Shown in pieces: positions 1-5,002 of a DNA stretch of 5,585 nt (positions are counted from its first letter, which is position 1; every line of letters begins with the position of its first letter). The notes beneath the pieces were generated by a model. It was not told where the DNA came from. It did no database searches and saw only the letters and a program-made list of their open reading frames with translations. A program made the position numbers and the translations under genes. This DNA is from Methanosalsum sp. (GTDB lineage Archaea > Halobacteriota > Methanosarcinia > Methanosarcinales > Methanosarcinaceae): contig SKZM01000154.1 in NCBI GenBank assembly GCA_007127385.1, positions 1-5,585 on the forward strand, in the 5' to 3' direction.

Positions 1-83
1 GTTTCACGTATATAGTGCATTCCAATGGAAATAATGGGGTAGGGTCCTTACCGGGCATAATTGTTTTAAAGAAGCTGCAATAA
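1..83 (+). CDS. Possible 3' end of an unrecognised upstream gene (partial)
   Basis: The frame beginning at base 3 stays open to a TAA at 81-83 and would encode a 26-residue tail ending in LPGIIVLKKLQ. The other two forward frames are closed early (TAG at 13-15, TAA at 32-34). The stop lies only 12 nt before the mfnA ATG, a spacing typical of genes in one operon, and no clear promoter is visible between them. The peptide is Gly/Asn-rich followed by a short hydrophobic stretch. I do not recognise its family. The open stretch is short enough to occur by chance, so this is a tentative call resting mainly on the spacing. Confidence 0.35.
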   Translation, partial: FTYIVHSNGNNGVGSLPGIIVLKKLQ

Positions 84-95
84 CAGAAAACCTAT

Positions 96-1244
96 ATGAA
101 AAATTCTGGATTAACCGAAGGTCAGGTATTCGATATTTTAAAAGAAATAAAGAAAAAGGATACCAATTACTCAAAAGTACTCAGTGCCATGTGTACTCCT
201 CCTCACAGAATAGCTGTAGAAGCTCATATGATGTTCATAGAATCCAATATGGGTGATTCCGGTTTGTTTCCAGGAACAAATGAAATGGAGATTTCTGTGA
301 TAGATATGCTTTCAGATCTCATGCATGGTAAGGATGCACATGGCCATATGACAACAGGTGGTACAGAGTCCAATATTCAGGCATTGAGATCGATGAGAAA
401 TTGTTCTGAATCATCCAGACCAAATGTGGTAGTTCCGGAATCAGCTCATTTTTCATTCGATAAGATTGCTGATATTCTGAGGATGGAAGTTAGAAAAGCT
501 TCAATGGATCAGGAATTAAAAGTTGATATGGGATCGTTTGAATCGCTAATAGATGAAGATACCGTGGGACTGGTGGGTGTTGCAGGATCAACAGAATTTG
601 GTCAGATAGATCCTATAGGGGATATTTCCAGATTGGCAGTTGAAAACAGTCTTCCCCTTCATGTAGATGCAGCATTTGGAGGCTTTGTTATTCCATTTCT
701 TGAAAAGAATTACAGTTTTGATTTTTCACTGGATGGTGTAACCTCAATTGCTCTTGATCCCCATAAGATGGGACTTGGTACGATTCCGGCTGGTGTGCTT
801 CTGTTTCGTGGGGAAGAATATTTGAGTAACCTTCAGACGGACACTCCATATCTGACGACACAGACCCAGCATTCATTGACAGGTACCAGGAGTGGGGGTG
901 CAGTTGCTGCAACCTATGGTGTTCTGAATTATCTGGGAAAAGATGGTTATCTTGAAGTAGTGGATTACTGTATGGACCTTACAGAAAAGCTTGTAGACGG
1001 ATCACGCAGGATCGGCATTGAGACATTGATCGAACCAGTGATGAATGTTGTTGCTCTCAGGGTTCCAGATGCAGATGTGGTTAGGAAGATCTTGAGGGAA
1101 AAGTACGGCTGGATGGTTTCAATAACAAGGAATCCCCGCTGTCTGAGACTTGTTCTGATGCCTCATCTTAGCACTGACAATCTGGAGTTGTTCCTGCAGG
1201 ATCTGGAGAAAGCAGTAAAAGATGCTGATACTTGTAATGGGTAA
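96..1244 (+). CDS. mfnA: L-tyrosine / L-aspartate decarboxylase MfnA (PLP-dependent)
   Basis: A 382-residue, group II PLP-dependent decarboxylase, close in length to characterised MfnA proteins (about 390 residues). In methanogens MfnA decarboxylates tyrosine to tyramine, the first building block of methanofuran. Archaeal homologues can also decarboxylate aspartate to beta-alanine for coenzyme A, so the substrate is not settled by sequence alone. Visible motifs in order: GDSGLFPGT (53-61) near the N-terminus; GGTESN (88-93), a phosphate-binding segment; PESAHFSFDK (114-123), whose H118 should stack on the PLP ring; HVDAAFGG (189-196), whose D191 should pair with the pyridine nitrogen; and DPHKMG (221-226), with K224 as the Schiff-base lysine. 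The C-terminal domain ends with the RLVLMPHL motif (351-358). The ATG at 96 gives the family's usual N-terminus (short helix, then SAMCT). No strong Shine-Dalgarno is seen, and the gene may be read with a preceding gene ending at 83. Cytosolic; no truncation or missing catalytic residue. Confidence 0.95.
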   Translation: MKNSGLTEGQVFDILKEIKKKDTNYSKVLSAMCTPPHRIAVEAHMMFIESNMGDSGLFPGTNEMEISVIDMLSDLMHGKDAHGHMTTGGTESNIQALRSMRNCSESSRPNVVVPESAHFSFDKIADILRMEVRKASMDQELKVDMGSFESLIDEDTVGLVGVAGSTEFGQIDPIGDISRLAVENSLPLHVDAAFGGFVIPFLEKNYSFDFSLDGVTSIALDPHKMGLGTIPAGVLLFRGEEYLSNLQTDTPYLTTQTQHSLTGTRSGGAVAATYGVLNYLGKDGYLEVVDYCMDLTEKLVDGSRRIGIETLIEPVMNVVALRVPDADVVRKILREKYGWMVSITRNPRCLRLVLMPHLSTDNLELFLQDLEKAVKDADTCNG

Positions 1245-1268
1245 CTGATCATATGTAACTGATTATAT
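1241..1268 (+). repeat. 14-nt tandem duplication over the mfnA stop codon
   Basis: GTAACTGATCATAT (1241-1254) is followed directly by GTAACTGATTATAT (1255-1268), a 13 of 14 match, and then by another TGATCA (1269-1274). The first unit contains the mfnA TAA (1242-1244). This looks like a small replication-slippage duplication. No function is evident. Confidence 0.7.
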
Positions 1269-1299
1269 TGATCACATTTGATACCAAAGGGGATGAATG

Positions 1300-1340
1300 G
1301 TGGATACCTGGCCCTGAAACTTGTAAGGGCGTGTATCCAC
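1300..1340 (+). terminator. Two-part stem-loop downstream of mfnA, possible terminator or structured RNA
   Basis: An outer perfect 8-bp stem, GTGGATAC (1300-1307) with GTATCCAC (1333-1340), encloses a small internal loop (CTG against GT) and an inner 5-bp stem, GCCCT (1311-1315) with AGGGC (1326-1330), closing a 10-nt loop. It lies 55 nt after the mfnA stop and is followed by the T-rich ATATTTTATC (1341-1350). Position and shape suit a 3' end or processing structure for mfnA mRNA, but the T tract is weak. It could equally be a leader structure for the downstream protease gene. Confidence 0.4.
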
Positions 1341-1401
1341 ATATTTTATCTGTCAGTCAATACTATGAGTGGTATGTATAAATTGCTGATCCTAGCGTAG
1401 T

Positions 1402-1413
1402 GAAAGTATTTAT
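1402..1413 (+). promoter_or_regulatory. Candidate archaeal promoter (BRE/TATA) for the S2P-traB unit
   Basis: GAAAG (1402-1406, purine-rich, BRE-like) is followed by TATTTAT (1407-1413). With the usual archaeal spacing of about 25 nt, transcription would start near 1435 and leave a leader of roughly 50 nt. A competing TATA-like element, TATAAAT, lies at 1377-1383. Judged by eye only; A/T-rich archaeal intergenic DNA gives many such matches. Confidence 0.3.
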
Positions 1414-1437
1414 CAACTAACCTGTCTCGGTAAAATA

Positions 1438-1448
1438 TCAGGGCCTGA
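1438..1448 (+). promoter_or_regulatory. 11-bp palindrome at the predicted start of transcription
   Basis: TCAGGGCCTGA has perfect 5-bp arms around a single central G. It is G/C-rich within A/T-rich DNA and falls where transcription from the 1402-1413 element would begin, the typical place for a repressor operator. No regulator is identified, and the arms are short enough for chance. Confidence 0.2.
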
Positions 1449-1488
1449 AGATAAAACTAAAATAGCATTAAAAAGAAATGGATATCCC

Positions 1489-2580
1489 ATGAAAGCATCA
1501 GTCAAGATAGCAACTGTTCTTGGAATACCTATCAAGGTTCACATATCTTTTCTACTCATATTGCCATTATTTGTATTTGTATTTTCAATCAATCCTCAAC
1601 CCTTTGGTTTTCAGGGGATCACACCGGATATTCTAAACTATGCACTTTCATTTCTGGCAGCTATCCTTCTATTTGCATGTGTGCTGCTACATGAACTGGC
1701 TCATTCGTATGTGGCTATGAAATACGGGGTAAAGATATCTGATATTACACTGCTGCTCATAGGCGGGGTATCGTCCATGGAAGAGATACCAAGGGAGCCA
1801 AAACAGGAGGCAACAATGGCATTTGCAGGCCCCCTTGTCAGCATTGTGCTTGGTGTTATTTTACTGGCTGCTAACTGGATATTCATTACGATAGCACCTG
1901 TTTTTGAACAGGGCGCCATCTACAGGCTCCTGTTGATCCTTGGATCCATCAATATTGTTCTGGGAATTTTCAATCTCATACCCGCCTTTCCAATGGATGG
2001 AGGCAGATTGCTCAGGGCCTGGTATGCAAATAAGATGAGCTATATCAAAGCTACTGAAAAGGCTGCCAATGTAGGTAAGATGTTTGCTATTTTTATGGGT
2101 CTTATCGGGTTGCTGATAAATCCGTGGCTGATAATAATTGCTTTTTTTGTCTACATTGGTGCATCCGAGGAGGCAAAATCAACAACGACTACAGTGAGTC
2201 TTGAAAATGTGAAGGTGGGTGACATAATGTCGGATTCAATTGTATCAGTGCCCCCTTCTTTTACAGTTGATCAATTACAGAATTTCATGTTTGAAAAGAA
2301 GCATATGGGATATCCTGTAATGGACAATGATCGTCTGATGGGAATTGTTACATTAACTGATGTTCGGGGGGTCAGTCCGGCTGATCGTATGGCCATGAGG
2401 GTTGAGGATATAATGACCCGCAAGGTGATTACTCTTTCAGTGGATGCTGATGCATCTGATGCTATAAAGCTGATGTCCAGAAGGAATATAGGAAGGGTAA
2501 TAGTTACAGATAATGATTCCATAGTTGGAGTACTATCACGTACAGATCTGGTACGTGCACTTACATTCCTACGTGAATAA
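1489..2580 (+). CDS. Site-2-protease-type intramembrane zinc metalloprotease (M50) with two CBS domains
   Basis: A 363-residue polytopic membrane protein of the M50B/S2P group that carries C-terminal CBS domains, the same architecture as the archaeal mjS2P of Methanocaldococcus. Members cut transmembrane segments of substrate proteins inside the lipid bilayer. The zinc site is visible: HELAH (H68, E69, H72) in a hydrophobic helix, and FPMDGGR (167-173), whose D170 is the third metal ligand. The family's GG motif (IGGVSSM, 91-97) and the AFAGPLVS segment (111-118) are present. Hydrophobic stretches lie at about 18-34, 50-75, 109-134, 146-166 and 197-224. The cytosolic tail has CBS1 (about 243-296, starting VGDIMSDSIVSV) and CBS2 (about 303-360, starting VEDIMTRKVITL); such pairs often bind adenine nucleotides and may regulate activity. 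The start matches the family N-terminus, but no Shine-Dalgarno precedes it. It ends in tandem stops TAATAA, 34 nt before the TraB-family gene, so co-transcription is likely. Substrates are unknown. Confidence 0.93.
   Translation: MKASVKIATVLGIPIKVHISFLLILPLFVFVFSINPQPFGFQGITPDILNYALSFLAAILLFACVLLHELAHSYVAMKYGVKISDITLLLIGGVSSMEEIPREPKQEATMAFAGPLVSIVLGVILLAANWIFITIAPVFEQGAIYRLLLILGSINIVLGIFNLIPAFPMDGGRLLRAWYANKMSYIKATEKAANVGKMFAIFMGLIGLLINPWLIIIAFFVYIGASEEAKSTTTTVSLENVKVGDIMSDSIVSVPPSFTVDQLQNFMFEKKHMGYPVMDNDRLMGIVTLTDVRGVSPADRMAMRVEDIMTRKVITLSVDADASDAIKLMSRRNIGRVIVTDNDSIVGVLSRTDLVRALTFLRE
2537..2557 (+). repeat. 21-nt inverted repeat inside the end of the protease gene
   Basis: CACGTAC (2537-2543) and GTACGTG (2551-2557) are perfect 7-bp reverse complements around AGATCTG, ending 57 nt before the traB start. 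The DNA also codes for the conserved SRTDLVRA end of CBS2, which may by itself explain the sequence. It could be an operator or RNA hairpin affecting the downstream gene, but this is uncertain. Confidence 0.35.
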
Positions 2581-2598
2581 TAAAATTTCAAAAAGGTT

Positions 2599-2605
2599 GG
2601 AAAGG
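2599..2605 (+). promoter_or_regulatory. Ribosome binding site that supports the traB start at 2615
   Basis: GGAAAGG lies 9 nt before the ATG at 2615 and is the best Shine-Dalgarno-like stretch in the gap between the protease stop and this gene. The same frame is open further upstream to an ATG at 2525, but that start would lie inside the protease gene and has no such site, so 2615 is preferred. Confidence 0.5.
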
Positions 2606-2614
2606 CAGCAATAC

Positions 2615-4000
2615 ATGGATACCAATAGCAATTACAGAGAATCTGATGTCAGTCAGGAGCACTCATCTACTTCTGGATCAGTTTATGAAGAAAGTGTCCT
2701 ATCCTCTGATTCATCAGATATTTCTTTTCATGGATCAGATAAGAATACTTTTTCGGATGAGATGCTGCTTGAAACAGAAGAGGAGGACCGGGAACCTTCA
2801 AAAATTATCATAGTGGGAACTGCTCATGTTTCAGAGAAAAGTGTCAGGGAAGTTATCGAAACCATTGAGAAGGAGAAACCGGATGTTGTTGCCGTGGAAC
2901 TGTGCAGGTCCAGGTATGAGACCCTGAAAGGTACTGCACCTGAGGTCTCAGAGGTTCCTATCAAAACAGTTCTCAGTGAAGGCAAGATCTATCTCTTACT
3001 CATTCACTGGCTTCTTGCATATATTCAGAAAAAGATCGGTGCTGAGGTAGGTATCCAACCGGGTGCAGAAATGATCAGTGCAATAGAAGCAGCAGAGGAA
3101 AGTGGTGCCAGACTTGCACTGGTGGACAGGGATGTACAGATTACCCTTCACCGTTTATGGTCCAGAATGGGATTTTTTGAAAAGATACGTATGCTGGGTG
3201 CTCTAATTGGAGCTGCAGTAGGAGTTGGTGGAGGGAAACGTTTTGATGATATAGATATGGATGACATCACAAGTCAGGATACCGTGAATGTGCTTATCGA
3301 GGAACTCAGGGGGATATCGCCTACAACTGCCAAGGTGTTGATTGATGAAAGGGATGCATATATTGCTTCAAACCTTCTGGATATTGCCCGTGGTGGCGGC
3401 AGAAAAATAGTGGCTGTTGTTGGTGCCGGTCACAGAGCTGGAATTGAACGATATCTTTCAGATCCAGAGTCCCTTCCACCAAGGGAACAGCTGGTTGTGG
3501 TACCTAAAAAAAAAATTAACTGGTTGAAGGCATCCGGCATTATTTTTGCATTGATAGCAATTGCTGCATTTGCGCTCCTGATACTCTCAGGCACACCTCT
3601 TAATATAATCCTGATTGCATTTGGATGGTGGTTCATAATTAATGGAACACTGAGTGCAGCAGGTGCACTCATAGCCAGGGCTCATCCGTATTCAGTACTC
3701 ACAGCCTTTTCAGTGGCCTGGTTGACATCCCTGAATCCAATGATGGCTGCAGGATGGTTTGCAGGACTTGTGGAAGCCAAGAAAAGAAATCCTACAACTG
3801 CCGACTTTAAGAACATGATGAATATTGAAACGACCCAGGATATGATGGGGAACAATCTATTCAGGGTTATACTGGTGGCGTCACTTGCCAATCTGGGAAG
3901 TGTTCTTGGGACTTTTCTGGGGGCATATGTAATGATTCAGGTTGCAGGAATTGATCCCAGAGAGGTTATATCAGCCGGTCTTGCAGGTATCGGCCTGTGA
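2615..4000 (+). CDS. TraB/PrgY-family membrane protein with acidic serine-rich N-terminal extension
   Basis: A 461-residue protein. Residues 1-60 are low-complexity and probably disordered (15 Ser, 17 Asp/Glu). The TraB domain follows at about 63-297: IIIVGTAHVSEKS (64-76), DVVAVELCRSRYE (90-102), LALVDRD (167-173) and VVGAGHRAGIERYL (268-281). The two GxxH motifs (G68-H71, G270-H273) and E95 are those noted in the superfamily uniting TraB/PrgY with the Tiki metalloproteases, so a metal-dependent peptidase activity is possible but unproven. The bacterial plasmid protein PrgY lowers peptide pheromone activity; the role in archaea is unknown. The C-terminal part has membrane segments at about 305-325, 328-353, 358-385 and 415-443. 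No signal peptide is seen, so the catalytic part is probably cytosolic. The gene follows the M50 protease by 34 nt, probably in one transcript. A later ATG at 2762 (residue 50) would remove most of the extension and is the main alternative start. Confidence 0.88.
   Translation: MDTNSNYRESDVSQEHSSTSGSVYEESVLSSDSSDISFHGSDKNTFSDEMLLETEEEDREPSKIIIVGTAHVSEKSVREVIETIEKEKPDVVAVELCRSRYETLKGTAPEVSEVPIKTVLSEGKIYLLLIHWLLAYIQKKIGAEVGIQPGAEMISAIEAAEESGARLALVDRDVQITLHRLWSRMGFFEKIRMLGALIGAAVGVGGGKRFDDIDMDDITSQDTVNVLIEELRGISPTTAKVLIDERDAYIASNLLDIARGGGRKIVAVVGAGHRAGIERYLSDPESLPPREQLVVVPKKKINWLKASGIIFALIAIAAFALLILSGTPLNIILIAFGWWFIINGTLSAAGALIARAHPYSVLTAFSVAWLTSLNPMMAAGWFAGLVEAKKRNPTTADFKNMMNIETTQDMMGNNLFRVILVASLANLGSVLGTFLGAYVMIQVAGIDPREVISAGLAGIGL
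3506..3515 (+). repeat. Ten-A homopolymer at the soluble/membrane domain boundary of the TraB gene
   Basis: Ten consecutive A residues encode K298-K300 and the first base of the I301 codon, just after the last strand of the TraB domain (LVVVP) and before the first membrane segment. This is a classic slippage-prone run. Shifting by -1 reads AAT then TAA (3517-3519); shifting by +1 reaches TGA at 3525-3527. Either would yield a product of about 300 residues without membrane segments. Confidence 0.6.
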
Positions 4001-4027
4001 CTGAAAAAAGAGAAAAAAAGGTTTTTT
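4001..4027. terminator. Bidirectional A/T-run terminator between convergent genes
   Basis: The 25-nt gap between the TraB-family stop and the ftr stop holds A6 (4004-4009), A7 (4013-4019) and T6 (4022-4027). Read on the minus strand after ftr, this gives T7 and T6 runs, a typical archaeal intrinsic terminator. Read on the plus strand, the T6 run follows the traB stop and overlaps the ftr TAA. Confidence 0.6.
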
Positions 4028-4919
4028 AGAGTATTTCGTGCAGGTTGAATTTGTAAGGTCCAAGATTGCCTCCGTAATTTCCTGCAGTGATCTTTTTTAT
4101 TCCTGGAACTTTTACAGCAGCTTTGATACCTGCAGCCATAGCTCTGCTGACAGCATCAACATCCAGGCCATTGATCACTATTTCATATATCCCATTGACA
4201 TCTTCCGGAACCTGGGTATCATCTACCTTATCCTTGATCGAAGGGCAGAATCTTTCGTTGGCTGTTGCCTTCAGGAACTTATACTTATTGGCACCTGGCT
4301 TTGAACCACTTGCCACGATACCTCCCGGGAAAGGAGTAATTGATCCTTCTATCTGCTGTATGGCATCAACAGCAACTTCAGCTGCTGTTAGTGCACTCAT
4401 CTGGCAGTCCCCAAGAATGAAGAAATTTCCACCGGCTACACCTTCAACAGCTCCCACCGAGTGCTCTGCAATGAAATCTCCTTCCATCAGTGGTATTCTG
4501 TACACCTTTCTTCCATTCATTTCATCCTCTGATTCCATGCCGTCTGCAAAGAACTTTAACTTGAATCCTGTATCAAACTGTTTCTCAGCATCAGGAAGAC
4601 CATTGTAAATTGCTGTGGTTGGTGCTGTGAGTACGCACTGACCAAGTCTTTCCAGGAGTTGTTCTTCCAGAGATTTATAGCCAAAGGTACAGATCTGAAT
4701 ATATACTCCTGGCCTTCCATCAGGTGTACTGTCACCGCTTACAAACTTTTCAATACCAGCTTCTGCAGGACACATGATAACAGAGGTTCCAAAACCTGTA
4801 GCTTCCCGGGCAGCAACCTCGGCCCATTTTCTGGTAGCTGCTGTTATCAATACGCGTCCCATTTTTATTGGAAATGCTTCTGCAAATGTATCTTCAATTT
4901 CAACGCCGTTTAGTTCCAT
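4026..4919 (-). CDS. ftr: Formylmethanofuran:tetrahydromethanopterin formyltransferase (EC 2.3.1.101)
   Basis: A 297-residue protein, exactly the usual Ftr length, that is recognisable throughout. It moves the formyl group from formylmethanofuran to N5 of tetrahydromethanopterin (tetrahydrosarcinapterin in Methanosarcinales). This is the second step of CO2 reduction to methane, and it runs in reverse when methyl groups are oxidised. The enzyme is cytosolic and works as an oligomer without a bound cofactor. Family segments: MELNGVEIEDTFAEAFPIKM (1-20), TSVIMCPAEAGIE (45-57), CVLTAPTTAIYNGLPDAEKQ (95-114), LKFFADGMES (121-130), VAGGNFFILGD (161-171), ITPFPGGIVASGSKPGANKY (194-213), ANERFCPSIKD (220-230) and YEIVINGLD (245-253), where E246 is probably the conserved catalytic-site glutamate. 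The start is the family's standard one and has AAGGGAT a few bases upstream. It sits downstream of the metal ATPase on the same strand but has its own promoter-like region. It is convergent with the S2P-traB unit. No truncation or odd residue is seen. Confidence 0.98.
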   Translation of the reverse strand: MELNGVEIEDTFAEAFPIKMGRVLITAATRKWAEVAAREATGFGTSVIMCPAEAGIEKFVSGDSTPDGRPGVYIQICTFGYKSLEEQLLERLGQCVLTAPTTAIYNGLPDAEKQFDTGFKLKFFADGMESEDEMNGRKVYRIPLMEGDFIAEHSVGAVEGVAGGNFFILGDCQMSALTAAEVAVDAIQQIEGSITPFPGGIVASGSKPGANKYKFLKATANERFCPSIKDKVDDTQVPEDVNGIYEIVINGLDVDAVSRAMAAGIKAAVKVPGIKKITAGNYGGNLGPYKFNLHEIL

Positions 4920-4944
4920 AAGATCCCTTCCACTTATTTGATTC

Positions 4945-4990
4945 TATTTAAATATGATATGAGTACATGAAAATTAAAATACATATACTC
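4945..4990 (-). promoter_or_regulatory. ftr: Candidate promoter region for ftr
   Basis: The 83-nt gap upstream of ftr holds two TATA-like elements on the minus strand: ATATTTAAATA (4945-4955) and GTATATGT (4981-4988, in GAGTATATGTATTTT). The outer one would place the transcript start near 4960 with a leader of about 40 nt, long enough to include the purine-rich site before the ATG. The inner one would give an almost leaderless message. The outer element therefore looks the better candidate. Confidence 0.4.
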
Positions 4991-5002
4991 TTCGAAATCC
5001 TT

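Noticed and set aside
688..912. Minus-strand open frame inside mfnA
   Set aside because: Lies opposite the catalytic core of mfnA; composition and lack of any motif indicate a shadow frame.
1245..1488. tRNA, small RNA or CRISPR repeat in the largest intergenic region
   Set aside because: No cloverleaf arms, T-loop consensus or spaced identical repeats were seen; only the stem-loop and short repeats reported above.
2271..2591. Minus-strand open frame opposite the CBS domains
   Set aside because: Shadow of the protease gene with no recognisable product or initiation signal.
2525..2614. Upstream extension of the TraB-family gene from an ATG at 2525
   Set aside because: It would overlap the protease coding end by more than 50 nt, lacks a ribosome binding site, and the added residues show no family similarity. 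The ATG at 2615 has GGAAAGG at suitable spacing.
2705..2718. TCTGAT-TC-ATCAGA inverted repeat in the TraB gene
   Set aside because: Six-bp arms in Ser/Asp-rich coding sequence with many TCA/GAT codons; readily explained by codon composition.
4087..4608. Long plus-strand open frame opposite ftr (173 codons)
   Set aside because: Antisense shadow of ftr, whose protein is recognisable over its full length. The shadow product has no recognisable family.
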